Source: CAVYUC01 sp963783085 (GTDB taxonomy: Bacteria; Bacteroidota; Bacteroidia; Bacteroidales; Prolixibacteraceae). From it: 64,000 bases of DNA. Shown in pieces: positions 24,300 through 33,705 of the stretch (position 1 is its first letter; every line of letters begins with the position of its first letter). The notes below the pieces were generated by a model. That model did not search any database, was not told where the DNA came from, and worked only from the letters and a program-made list of their open reading frames with translations. Both the position numbers and the translations under genes were made by a program. Where the stretch lies: positions 531,455-595,454 of the forward strand of contig CAWAMJ010000008.1 in NCBI GenBank assembly GCA_963783085.1, read 5' to 3'.

Positions 24300-25554
24300 T
24301 CCCGTTTCTTTTCGCATCATAAACCAGGTTTCCCTTCACCCATGTTTGTTGTATATGAATACTAAAATCTTCAAGCGAAAACAAAATAATGTCGGCGCGC
24401 ATCCCCGGCTCCAGTTTACCCCGGTCGTTTAAGTTGTAAAGTTTAGCGGGGTTTGTGCTTGCCATTTGAACGGCATCTGCGAGTGTACAACCGGTAAATT
24501 TCATGATATTGCCGACACCCTTTGTTAGAGCGGATGCAGAACCATATAATCCATTTTGGGCCATATTCCAAAGTTTTCCTTCCGGGGTAATCTCAATGGA
24601 ATCCCCTTCTTCCGAAATATAGAAACCCGTTGGTAAACTCCCGTAATTGGTAACATCGGACGTCACAATGGTTTTGTCCACACCTTTTGCCTTGTAAAAA
24701 GCCTTCACAACTTCGGGTGGAAGATGAAACCCGTCGCAAATAATACTGATGTTGAAACGATCGTCGGCCAGTTGCGACCAAAACGGATTTTTGTGCCGGT
24801 TGACCATGGTTGCTGCTCCGTTTCCCAGATGGGTTGCAATTTTCGCTCCCCGGTCGATTGCTGCCGTTACCGTTTCGGCTGGTGCATTATGGTGCCCCAG
24901 CGCTACAACAATTCCTGCGCGGCTGCACTGCGAAATAAAATCGAGTGCGCCTTCCATTTCCGGTGCAACAGTTACCTGCAAAATATGATGGTTGGCCGCT
25001 TCGTCAAATTGCGTAAATTCTTGCCAGTCGGGCAACCGCACATACTTTTTCGGATGCGCCCCCCGGTACCCGTCCACGGGACTAATGTAAGGCCCTTCCA
25101 TGTGGAAACCGGCAATGGAACCGTACAGGCTTGTATCGTTTCTTGCTTTTTCCAATACAGCGAGATTCCGAAGTAAAAGTTCCCGGCTGTTGGTTGTTGT
25201 TGTAGGCATGTACGTTGTAACTCCAAATCTCCAGAGTTCCCTTGTCGCTTTTTTTACGTCTTCAACAGTCAAATCACTGCCGCCCCCGAGAGCGAATGTA
25301 ACGCCGGCAAAACCATTCACCTGATTGTCGAAAAAACCGGGAGCAATATACACTTCAGGCACTCCTTCAGGCAATTTTTCAAGACGGGTTACCTGGTAAA
25401 TTTTTCCATCCCTGATTTCTACTGATACCGGAGAACGGTCATAATATAATAATCCTGTTATTTTTTCCCGGGCTTGCAATAAAAAACTCACTGTTAAAAA
25501 AATTCCCAAAACAACAACTCTCGGAAGGAAGGTTTTTGTTCTCAATATTTTCAT
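24292..25554 (-). CDS. nagA: N-acetylglucosamine-6-phosphate deacetylase-like amidohydrolase with signal sequence
   Basis: The 420-residue protein matches NagA over residues 30-415: the metal block GFHMEGPYISP (His151, Glu153), GHHNAPAETV and THLGNGAATM in the barrel, and VTSDVT carrying the catalytic Asp. The entry reads PGFFDNQVNGFAG, a form seen in Bacteroidota. Unusually, residues 1-30 form a positively charged start plus a long hydrophobic run ending in LLQA, with no alternative start before the first beta-strand. This predicts export or membrane anchoring, whereas classical NagA is cytoplasmic. It may therefore deacetylate free or glycan-bound N-acetylhexosamine in the periplasm. It overlaps the next gene by 8 bp. 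Confidence 0.8.
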   Translation of the reverse strand: MKILRTKTFLPRVVVLGIFLTVSFLLQAREKITGLLYYDRSPVSVEIRDGKIYQVTRLEKLPEGVPEVYIAPGFFDNQVNGFAGVTFALGGGSDLTVEDVKKATRELWRFGVTTYMPTTTTNSRELLLRNLAVLEKARNDTSLYGSIAGFHMEGPYISPVDGYRGAHPKKYVRLPDWQEFTQFDEAANHHILQVTVAPEMEGALDFISQCSRAGIVVALGHHNAPAETVTAAIDRGAKIATHLGNGAATMVNRHKNPFWSQLADDRFNISIICDGFHLPPEVVKAFYKAKGVDKTIVTSDVTNYGSLPTGFYISEEGDSIEITPEGKLWNMAQNGLYGSASALTKGVGNIMKFTGCTLADAVQMASTNPAKLYNLNDRGKLEPGMRADIILFSLEDFSIHIQQTWVKGNLVYDAKRNGNE

Positions 25555-25577
25555 TTCATTTATTTTTATATCGAAAA

Positions 25578-26955
25578 TTACAACTGAACATAACTTGCTC
25601 CATACGGGTATCTTTGCGGTCGTGAAAGCATGGAATTTGCTTCATCATCATTGATGAATTTTTCCGACAGAGGGTTCCAGTGCAGCTTTCGATCGAGCTT
25701 CATGGCGATATGACTTAACAAACACATACTGCATGCGCGGTGCCCCACTTCAACCGGGGTTATCGGCTGTTTTCGCGATTTAATGCATTCCAGCCAGTTT
25801 AAATGGTGGTTTTCACTTTTGTACAAATGAATTTCATCTGTTTTTTATTTCCGATGTCAGGATATTTGGATTACTGGCATTCAGTACCTCCCTCGCCTTC
25901 GAAGAAACCGGATCGCTACCGGTGACATTATAATCGCCCCGGTACACTTCAATCCAGCCTTCGCTACCTTCAAAACGAATAACTACAGGAGTCTCTGAAT
26001 TAGCATAAACCGTGATATCGTTTTCATATTCCATTTTTACCATGTAATCGCCATGCACATTCCACAGTCCGTTTTTTGGAAAAATGGCAACTGCTTCCAC
26101 TGATAACGGCCCGGTATATTCGGTTCCCATAGCCCAGTTAGCCAGATCAAACTGATGCTGGCCCCACCCGGTAATCATTCCGGCTCCGAATTGTTCGCAG
26201 CGCAGCCATCCCGGCCGTGAATATCCTTGTTGCGGGTGTACCCTCATTTCGGTATAATAAACTTCCGGCGTGGAACCGAGCCACATATCGTAGTTCAGAC
26301 TTGACGGAACCGGCATTTCGGGCGCTTCAGGGCCTCCCGGATCACCCGGAAAACTCAGTTTTACGGTTTGCAACTTTCCAATCCTGCCGTTCCTGATTAA
26401 TTCTGCCGCCCGTCTGAATTGGGGCTGGGCGGAACGAACCTGTGTGCCGACCTGAAGTATTACCCCCTGCCTCTGAACGACATCGCTCAGTAACCTTCCT
26501 TCTGAAATCGTCAGCGAATTGGGTTTTTGCATATAAATGTCTTTACCTTTTAAAGCCGCTTCAAGTGCCGGCTGGGCATGCCAGTGATCAGGGGTGCTGA
26601 TCATCACAGCGTCGATATCCGGATTTAAAAGCATTTCCCGGTAATCATCGTACATTTTCACATCAATATAATTGGAGCTACCGGTTTTTTCATTATAAAA
26701 ATCTTCCACCAGCTTTTTACCGTCCTTTAAGCGGTTACTGTCCAAATCGCAAACAGCTATCACGCGTGCATCGTCCAGCGGTAAAGTTTCATCCAAATCG
26801 TGGGTTCTTGCAATACGTCCGCAACCTATCTGGCCAATATTTATTTTATTTCCCGGGGCACTTTTCCCCAGGACTGTTGATGGAATTATAGTCGGGACGA
26901 TAATAATTCCAGCTGTGGAAGCTGTTGTTTTTTTTAGAAATGATCTTCGTTTCAT
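25578..26955 (-). pseudogene. Tat-exported Gfo/Idh/MocA oxidoreductase, +1 frameshift near the C-terminus
   Basis: The 373-residue first part starts with a Tat-type signal (MKRRSFLKK). It has the NAD-binding motif GCGRIA (44-49), a Lys-Pro motif (QKP, 143-145, Glu replaced by Gln) and the GWGQHQFDLANW block. It stops at 25834. The missing C-terminal part, with blocks HHLNWLECIKSRK and RRPQRYPYG-like (seen as SRPQRYPYG), continues in the next frame to 25578. The join is in a run of six A on the coding strand (25843-25848). The total of 1378 nt is 3 x 459 + 1, fitting one extra base and an intact protein of about 458 residues. It may be a sequencing error, a real mutation or programmed slippage. 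Gene order places it between the GH84-like enzyme and nagA. Confidence 0.85.
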
Positions 26956-26960
26956 TGTCG

Positions 26961-28451
26961 TTAATTTTCGTTTGTTACCAAAGGATGCATGATTTCGACA
27001 AAACGCTTTGCCCGTTTATACGATTCCAAACCGTTCCAGCCGTAGGGGTTCCAAATGTAATCTGCCAGTGTTGCAAAATACACCAATTCTTCATCACTCA
27101 CCGTCTCGGGAAGCGTGTGGCGATTTCCTTCTGAAAACACAAAATTCAGATGGATCCCTTCAAAAAGGCTGTTCAACTCTTTCGGGAGTAATTCGCACGG
27201 TGCAATCTTTGCCTCCGGGAGTTCAGTCAAAGAGCGCGAAAATGCGCGGTCTACACCATTGGAAGCCCGGTTGAGCCAAAAAAACGGGCGTCGCCCGGTT
27301 TTATCAGTCCATTCCTCCACTTCCTCCGGTTTCAGTGTATCAGTAACCAGCGTTTTCATTCCAGTCCACAACGGCCAGACCTTTGCCGGAATTTTAGATA
27401 GTGTCCGCGTCATTTCAGGTGTTGCCGGTCCCCGGTATTGCTCTTGTCCCCGGTTGGGAGGACAATATAAAACATACGCATCCGGTTTAACCCGAATGAC
27501 TTCGTCGTAAGCCAGATTAACCACGTCTTCAATCGGAACTCCCGTGCCGGGCCAGTCGTTGTAATCAACTTCAAATCCGTCCGCACCCTGATCAAACACC
27601 CAATCAATAAACTCTAAATACGCATCTTTGTCGGACTGCTTTGTAAAATCATAACCATTTCCCCTGAACGGACAAAAATAAACCACCGGCTCCAATAATC
27701 CGGATTGTTGTTGTTCGTTGCAAACCGCCTTCACATTAGCCCTGAACAATTCCGTTTCTTTTGATTCTTCCCCGTGGAACTGAAGCCCGATCAAATTGAT
27801 TTTATACAATGGCATCCAATCTGCAAAATCACTAATCCGCGAGAGCGGATTGGTTGTTGCACTTGTTTTTGCCAGGCGAAACCCAATTTCGGGCCAGTCG
27901 GCAATTTTCAACTCCGGCAACGCTATTTCCCCTGACTCATTGTTGTCCACTATCTGACAAAGCGAAACCAAACCGTAGTAAAATCCCAAATCGCTGCAAG
28001 CTTTTACAGATACAAACGGGACGTCGTTATTTTTTCCCACCTCCACAAAATAGGCTTGTGAGAGCTTTTTTGCATCGGGTTTTTCCGTTGCACCCTCTTT
28101 CTGCAATGACTTCAGCATCTGTTTTTCGCTGTACTTTTCAAATTTGATTTGAGCATTTTCCGGCAAATCCGAAATGTCGACTTTTATGCCGCCAAGTAAA
28201 TCCAATCGTTTGGTAAAGAGTTTTAAACCATTTTTCACCGGATTTCCGCTTCCTGTGATGTCCGGAATAGATATGGAAATTGTTCCCCCTTTATTAGCAA
28301 ACGGCAACAGATTACCGGTATAGTTCTCAACTCTCGGTTTTGGTATAATTCGATGAATGTCAGCATAAGCTTTTTCCTGACCGGTGGCAAGGTTTGTTGC
28401 ACCGAAAAAGATTATCGTTAATAAAAAGATAAGACTTATATAGGTTTTCAT
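26961..28451 (-). CDS. GH84-like beta-N-acetylhexosaminidase, exported
   Basis: The 496-residue protein has a signal peptide (about 1-24). Residues about 30-180 form a GH20/GH84-type N-terminal alpha/beta domain ending ALPELKIADWPEIGFR. Residues about 185-440 form a barrel with the late blocks YRGPATPEMTRTLSKIP and PFFWLNR, which match the order seen in GH84 enzymes. GH84 enzymes use two neighbouring Asp residues and substrate-assisted catalysis; here the equivalent strand end reads FEVDYNDW, with Asp296 and Asp299 two residues apart. Activity on N-acetylglucosamine or N-acetylgalactosamine is likely, but the changed catalytic pair leaves doubt. It lies among the sulfatases in the operon. Confidence 0.65.
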   Translation of the reverse strand: MKTYISLIFLLTIIFFGATNLATGQEKAYADIHRIIPKPRVENYTGNLLPFANKGGTISISIPDITGSGNPVKNGLKLFTKRLDLLGGIKVDISDLPENAQIKFEKYSEKQMLKSLQKEGATEKPDAKKLSQAYFVEVGKNNDVPFVSVKACSDLGFYYGLVSLCQIVDNNESGEIALPELKIADWPEIGFRLAKTSATTNPLSRISDFADWMPLYKINLIGLQFHGEESKETELFRANVKAVCNEQQQSGLLEPVVYFCPFRGNGYDFTKQSDKDAYLEFIDWVFDQGADGFEVDYNDWPGTGVPIEDVVNLAYDEVIRVKPDAYVLYCPPNRGQEQYRGPATPEMTRTLSKIPAKVWPLWTGMKTLVTDTLKPEEVEEWTDKTGRRPFFWLNRASNGVDRAFSRSLTELPEAKIAPCELLPKELNSLFEGIHLNFVFSEGNRHTLPETVSDEELVYFATLADYIWNPYGWNGLESYKRAKRFVEIMHPLVTNEN

Positions 28452-28507
28452 AATAACTGTTTAATCGGTTTAAATATTTCAGGTTCATATTTTTGACAAA
28501 TACATCG

Positions 28508-29536
28508 TTAACCGAATTTAAACTTTTTACTTTTCGATCGCGCCTTTTGCATCACAGTTTCAACGGAAACGGAAATCCCCCCGTTCTTTTTACTTTCATC
28601 GGCAGCTTCCATAAAAGCTAAAATCTCAAGTGTTTCTTCAGGTTTCACGGGTAAGTTACCGGTTTTAAAAAATTTTACAATTTCGACTAACATAGAATTG
28701 TACCCGTTATATGGTCCGAGTGATTTTATTTCGTTTTCACCGTAAACCGTGCCCCCGTAATCCTTTTTTCCGGAGCGAATTCCGCGGAATGTTCCAATCC
28801 TGTCATCCTGCCATTTTCCAATAACCACGTCGGTATCGGGAACCGACACCCGGACAACTGACTGACATCCTGTGCCCATTGCGGCAAAAAGCATTTCCAC
28901 TCCGTGAATTCCGTACCAAAACAGGTCGGGGTGAGTTTTGTCGCTGGTGGCCGGACTGTATGTTTCGGCGCCGATGACTCTCCCGTTTTTTACCTCTTCC
29001 ATACCGTTAATGTACCGGAGCGACGAAGATGAAAATACAGGTACGCTGTATTGTTTTGCAGTATCAAAAATTATCATTGCATCGGCGAGCGATGCGGCCA
29101 TTGGTTTATCGATGAACAGCCGCTTTTGGGCTTTTATAACGGGAATAGCCTGTTCAAGGTGTTTCCTGCCGTCGACGGTTTCGAGCAAAACTACATCCAC
29201 TTTTCCCAGCAATTCATCGATCGAATTGACGATTTCGACCCCGTGCTGTTTGATTTGCTCCGTAAAACCTGCCAGCCTGTCGATACTTGCCGGAAGATCG
29301 CTGCTGCCGGAAGTTGGATATGCCGCAACCACTTTGTAGCCATCGTATTCGGTTCCAGCATTTTCGTCGTTAAATGTTTTTGTAAACGCGATGCAGTGCG
29401 AAGTGTCCAATCCAATTATTCCAATCCGTTTCCCGGCGGCTGCGGCAGGCTGCGAAAATATATAAGGACGCGTAAGGATTCCAGCACCCGTAATGATACT
29501 TGTTTTTAAAAAACTTCTTCTGTTTGTCATTACCAT
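28508..29536 (-). CDS. Tat-exported Gfo/Idh/MocA-like oxidoreductase
   Basis: The 342-residue protein has the twin-arginine signal NRRSFLKTS (Arg6-Arg7), so it should be exported folded, probably with bound cofactor. The Rossmann entry reads IGIIGLDTSHCIAF, in which the usual second and third glycines are replaced; the Lys-Pro motif is FIDKP (143-145). This degenerate GLDTSH form is seen in a subgroup of the family found with sugar catabolic genes. It may oxidise a sugar or, like GH109 and related enzymes, use NAD in a hydrolysis cycle. It follows a sulfatase and precedes the GH84-like gene in the operon. Confidence 0.82.
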   Translation of the reverse strand: MVMTNRRSFLKTSIITGAGILTRPYIFSQPAAAAGKRIGIIGLDTSHCIAFTKTFNDENAGTEYDGYKVVAAYPTSGSSDLPASIDRLAGFTEQIKQHGVEIVNSIDELLGKVDVVLLETVDGRKHLEQAIPVIKAQKRLFIDKPMAASLADAMIIFDTAKQYSVPVFSSSSLRYINGMEEVKNGRVIGAETYSPATSDKTHPDLFWYGIHGVEMLFAAMGTGCQSVVRVSVPDTDVVIGKWQDDRIGTFRGIRSGKKDYGGTVYGENEIKSLGPYNGYNSMLVEIVKFFKTGNLPVKPEETLEILAFMEAADESKKNGGISVSVETVMQKARSKSKKFKFG

Positions 29537-29555
29537 TCGATCAAAGTTTATAAAG

Positions 29556-30944
29556 TTATTCCGGACTAATTTTCTGAAAGAAATTGTGATATTTTGTATT
29601 TAGATCCTTTACAATTTCGGGATGTTCACCGGCTAAATCTGTGGTTTCATCCGGATCGTCTTTCAGGTTAAACAACAATGAATCGTTCACCAGTTTCCAT
29701 GCACCTTCCCGGATGGCAGTCTGCCGGTTGTACTTCCAGAAAAGCGGGCGTTCGATTTCACGGTTTTCAAATAAAACAGGCGAAATATCCATGCCGTCAA
29801 TTTGACTTTTTTCTTCTTCAGAAACGGCGATATCCAGGATCGACAATATTGTGGGCAGCACATCTGCATTAATGACCGGTGTACCGATGACCTGGTTTTC
29901 ATCAATTTTACCCTTCCACATCAGCACGGCCGGAATTTTAATCCCACCTTCCCAAAGCGTTCCTTTTTCGCCACGCAGCCCGCCATTATCAGCATGTCCG
30001 AAGTAACTTTCAGAATATCCTCCGTTATCCGAAATAAACCAGACTATTGTATTATTAAGTAGATTTTTTTCTTCGAGGGTTGAAAAAACCCTTCCGATAT
30101 TATCATCCAACTCCGCAACCATAGCTTTGTACGCCCGCCGGTATGGATCGGAAGTAGTTTCGAATTTGTCAAAATAATCCGGTGGCGCCTGAAGCGTATT
30201 CATAATTTTATATCCCTGATAATTGCCCTCGCTTAAAACAACCGTCGAATCCACGATCATTGCCGGATCCGTTTTTCCGTAATGCGGTGCATTGTATGCC
30301 AGATAGGCAAAAAAAGGTTTTTTATTTTCGCTCATCCGGTTGATAAAACCGATAGCGTGGTTGGTGATCAGGTTGGTTGAATATCCTTCTTCTTTTGTTT
30401 CTTGTCCATCCACATACCAGTCGTGCCCGATTTCTCCATAAACGTGTGTAAAATAGTCGATGCATCCGCCTCTGAACCCTGTGAATTCATCAAATCCATG
30501 AGACTCCGGCATATCGTTTTCATTTTGAAATCCCAAATGCCACTTTCCAAAAATGGCTGTTGTATAACCGTCTGATTTCAGAAATTCTGCCATGGTTTTT
30601 TCTGATTGATCCAGGTAATGTTCACTGGAATTTGCAGGCATCAATGCGTTGAGCAATCCATGTTCCGAACGCTGCGGGTAAGAGCCGGTGAGCAGGCTGT
30701 AACGAGAAGGAGTACACGCCGGCGCCGACACATAAAAATCGGTAAATCGGATCCCTTCCTCGCCAATCCGATCGATATTCGGGGATGGAATGTCTCCGCC
30801 ATAACTTGTTAAATCGCCATAACCCAAATCATCGGCATAAATAATTATGATGTTTGGTTTTAACTGTTCCTCGTTTTCCTTTTGACACGATTGAAAAGTA
30901 AACCACATCAGGCTGAAAACCATGAGTTGAAAAAGCTTTTTCAT
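29556..30944 (-). CDS. Lipoprotein sulfatase, arylsulfatase/GALNS-like (S1)
   Basis: The 462-residue protein has a lipobox (FQSC, Cys20). The metal block YADDLGYGDLTSYGG, the maturation motif Cys77-Thr-Pro-Ser-Arg followed by YSLLTG, and the later GKWHLG and SDNGGY blocks are the full classical set of the arylsulfatase A/N-acetylgalactosamine-6-sulfatase group. Desulfation of hexosamine 4- or 6-sulfate is possible but inferred. It sits between the ceramidase-like fusion and the Tat-exported oxidoreductase. Confidence 0.9.
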   Translation of the reverse strand: MKKLFQLMVFSLMWFTFQSCQKENEEQLKPNIIIIYADDLGYGDLTSYGGDIPSPNIDRIGEEGIRFTDFYVSAPACTPSRYSLLTGSYPQRSEHGLLNALMPANSSEHYLDQSEKTMAEFLKSDGYTTAIFGKWHLGFQNENDMPESHGFDEFTGFRGGCIDYFTHVYGEIGHDWYVDGQETKEEGYSTNLITNHAIGFINRMSENKKPFFAYLAYNAPHYGKTDPAMIVDSTVVLSEGNYQGYKIMNTLQAPPDYFDKFETTSDPYRRAYKAMVAELDDNIGRVFSTLEEKNLLNNTIVWFISDNGGYSESYFGHADNGGLRGEKGTLWEGGIKIPAVLMWKGKIDENQVIGTPVINADVLPTILSILDIAVSEEEKSQIDGMDISPVLFENREIERPLFWKYNRQTAIREGAWKLVNDSLLFNLKDDPDETTDLAGEHPEIVKDLNTKYHNFFQKISPE

Positions 30945-30986
30945 TTCATTTTTATTTAAATTTTACTTCCGGTGCAAAAACGAATT

Positions 30987-33701
30987 TTAATCGTTCCTAA
31001 ACGGATTCGGAATTTTAATCAAATCCTCAATCATTTTCCCATTGTGTTCGTATCGAGCCAGGGTATATACATTTCCTGTTTTGTCAACAGCAATTGAATT
31101 TACATAAGTTGGCCGCGTACCATCCGGATAAAATACTGGGCCATGATCCTGATATTCCCCGGTAGGAATGTAGTAAGTAACCAGATGGAGGTTTTCAAGT
31201 CCGCGGGCGGCACCCATTGCAATTTCATCAATTCCTTCCAGTCTTTTCCCATCGACATAAACCGGGCCGCCGGTAAGGTAGTACAAGGTTCTTTTGCGGG
31301 GTCCGAGATCAAAACCAAGGTAACCGTAGCTAAACTGATCAAACATTCCGCTCCGGCGGGAGGGTTCAGAGGTGATCCTGTCCACAATTTCAACTGTTTT
31401 TTCGCGGGGATCGAACCGAAATAAATATCCCGAATTCCCATGTACTCCGTATGCCACTTCCTCGTATGGCTCCCAAACAATTGCCCGCCAGTTGTAAGCC
31501 ATGTTTCCGGGATTTTTGTAATCGTATTTACCGAAATAATCAAGCCGGAGGTTTACGCCGTCCATTTTTTTAATTCCGTGTAACTGAGGATCAAAATAAA
31601 AAATTTCTCCTTCCGGCGTCGAATAATATACTTTTCCGTCGCAGTGATCCACAAACATCGAACGGCAAAGCACCCGGTAATCCTCGCCAACTGTTCCTGC
31701 CTCGCCTTTGTGCGCAATCAATCCGTAATTCGTCAGTTTTCGGTTTGCAAGATCGAATTGGATAAAATATCCGCTGGGCCAGGTTATTCCGTACAATTGT
31801 TTTCGTTGTTTATCCATTATCATTGTAATGATACCCTCCCCCTCAGGAGCTTTTACAAGATCTTCAAATTTTCCGTCGGTTAAATCGTAACTCAGAAAAT
31901 GCCCACCGGGATAAAGGTTGTAGCCATCCGGCGCATGCACAGGCAACCGTTCCATTCCATCGATTATTTCGTAATAACCAACGTGCGTCGAGAAATAGAG
32001 CTTGCCGTCCAGTTCATAAAAACGCGTGTGGCTTTTTCCCTGGGCAATATTTTTACTTTCGCTTTCACCGCAAAGCTCGTTTAAATCAGCCAGCCATTTG
32101 GTTTTATCTGAATCCGGATCATAAACATACACCTGCCCGGCTTTATCGTATTCCTGTGAAGACAGCACGTAGTAAATTTTGCCATCGCTGGCGCACGATA
32201 TCGAATTATAGGAATCGTGGGCCTGTTCAAATCCAGAAAAATATTTCGTAGCTGTTAACTGTTTTTGGGTCCTGAAATTTGCCCCGGGTGAATTTTCGCT
32301 GGTTATTTCGTGAACTGTTTCCTTTGATTTTTCGTCAAGTTTTATCCCGGAACTTTTTACAAGTTCTACAACCGCTTCAATAATTGTATTTTCAATGCCC
32401 TTTTCCCAAACGGACGGCATCCCGTAAACCATCTGAGAAGTCTCACCTTCGTATCCTCCTTCAAATAAAACCTGTTCGGTTGGAATATATGCCATAACAT
32501 CATTGGAGTAGCCCATTACAAAAATATCGTCGCCGAAAATCTTTTTGAGTTTAATGGAATAGCCGGATAGTAATTCGCCGCCTAAACTGATAATTTTCTG
32601 GTTGCCCAATTGCCAGTACTGGACAGGATAGGGATACGAGCTTTTTATTGTTTCGCCGTTTTTCATTTTACCCAATAGTTCCTCTCCCCAGTTTTTCATG
32701 TAACCGTCTGAATTATTGATTAAATGTTCCAGTTCATTTTTGGAAAGCGGATCCTTTAAATTAAGCATTACTTCGGTATATTCAGCTTTTAACTGTGAAC
32801 CGAGTTTCATCATATCTTCCTCCAATACCCGTTCAACAGCAGCTGCGAGTTCCGTTCCATATTGTTTTGCCAGTGCTTCCGTGCGACGGGGCAAAGGATT
32901 TTCATCCGCTCCGGCCCCCTGAAAAAACATAGCCACCGCACCTTCATGATTTTTTTCGATTTCCAGTTGCGCAAATCCCGGGTAATCCCCGGATAATTTG
33001 TATCCGCTCAAGACTGTAGGATGACACCCATATCCAAAGACAATGGCCAGTATTTCGCTATTTTTATTTTCGATTTTTAAGACAGGCACCGCATAATCAT
33101 TTGGCCCTTTTAGTTCGTACAGTTGCGTCAGGTTGGAGCCCGTATTATTCCTCCGGTTTACCTGAAACCTCACCACCCCGTTTCCCGAACAAATACTGAC
33201 CGGTTGCAAGGCATTTTTTGCCTGTTGGGCGAGATCGATTATATCTGAAACCAGCCGGTTGGTGTATTTTTCTATTACTTCTTTTTGTTCGGTATTTAGC
33301 GGATAAATGGAACGCAGGGCATCGGTTAAAACGGGACCGGAATGCGTGTGTGAGCTGTTCAGGATTATTTGAGCTCGCGACAAACCGAGCCGGGCGTTCA
33401 GGCTGTCGCGGATACGATCTGAAACATCTTTCGGGAATCCAAGAAGGTCGGAAGTAATCAGCAATGCGGTATTACCCAGTGAATCTTCCAGAAAAATCGC
33501 TTTTGCCCACAAATCATGCAAAACGCCTTTTGAAGGTTCGGTACGTGCTGCATATCCCGCCATCCATATATTTTGTTCAGGTGTAATTTTAACCTTTGCC
33601 ACGCCCGCCTTCCAATTTGCAACCGGCTGACCGTAAATTCCCTGTAATGAAATAGAAAGAAAAATAAAAAAAGCGACCGCTGTCAAACCAATACGTTTCA
33701 T
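30987..33701 (-). CDS. Neutral-ceramidase-like domain fused to a beta-propeller, exported
   Basis: The 904-residue protein has a signal peptide (about 1-25). Residues about 27-450 match bacterial neutral-ceramidase-like proteins: NSSHTHSGP (His118, His120), GYGCHPTVLSG (His227) and the glycine loop QGAGADENPLPRR (261-273), which are the zinc and oxyanion regions of the family. Residues about 480-900 form repeated beta blades with Tyr, Asp and Gly spacing (GKIYYVLSSQEYD, GKLYFSTHVGYYE, GKVYYSTPEGEIF), read as a seven-blade-like propeller. Ceramidases cleave an amide bond. In a glycan locus the domain may act as an amidase on an N-acylated sugar or on a peptide or lipid attachment, which is inference. 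It is followed by the aminotransferase gene 4 bp upstream in the operon. Confidence 0.75.
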   Translation of the reverse strand: MKRIGLTAVAFFIFLSISLQGIYGQPVANWKAGVAKVKITPEQNIWMAGYAARTEPSKGVLHDLWAKAIFLEDSLGNTALLITSDLLGFPKDVSDRIRDSLNARLGLSRAQIILNSSHTHSGPVLTDALRSIYPLNTEQKEVIEKYTNRLVSDIIDLAQQAKNALQPVSICSGNGVVRFQVNRRNNTGSNLTQLYELKGPNDYAVPVLKIENKNSEILAIVFGYGCHPTVLSGYKLSGDYPGFAQLEIEKNHEGAVAMFFQGAGADENPLPRRTEALAKQYGTELAAAVERVLEEDMMKLGSQLKAEYTEVMLNLKDPLSKNELEHLINNSDGYMKNWGEELLGKMKNGETIKSSYPYPVQYWQLGNQKIISLGGELLSGYSIKLKKIFGDDIFVMGYSNDVMAYIPTEQVLFEGGYEGETSQMVYGMPSVWEKGIENTIIEAVVELVKSSGIKLDEKSKETVHEITSENSPGANFRTQKQLTATKYFSGFEQAHDSYNSISCASDGKIYYVLSSQEYDKAGQVYVYDPDSDKTKWLADLNELCGESESKNIAQGKSHTRFYELDGKLYFSTHVGYYEIIDGMERLPVHAPDGYNLYPGGHFLSYDLTDGKFEDLVKAPEGEGIITMIMDKQRKQLYGITWPSGYFIQFDLANRKLTNYGLIAHKGEAGTVGEDYRVLCRSMFVDHCDGKVYYSTPEGEIFYFDPQLHGIKKMDGVNLRLDYFGKYDYKNPGNMAYNWRAIVWEPYEEVAYGVHGNSGYLFRFDPREKTVEIVDRITSEPSRRSGMFDQFSYGYLGFDLGPRKRTLYYLTGGPVYVDGKRLEGIDEIAMGAARGLENLHLVTYYIPTGEYQDHGPVFYPDGTRPTYVNSIAVDKTGNVYTLARYEHNGKMIEDLIKIPNPFRND

Positions 33702-33705
33702 AATT

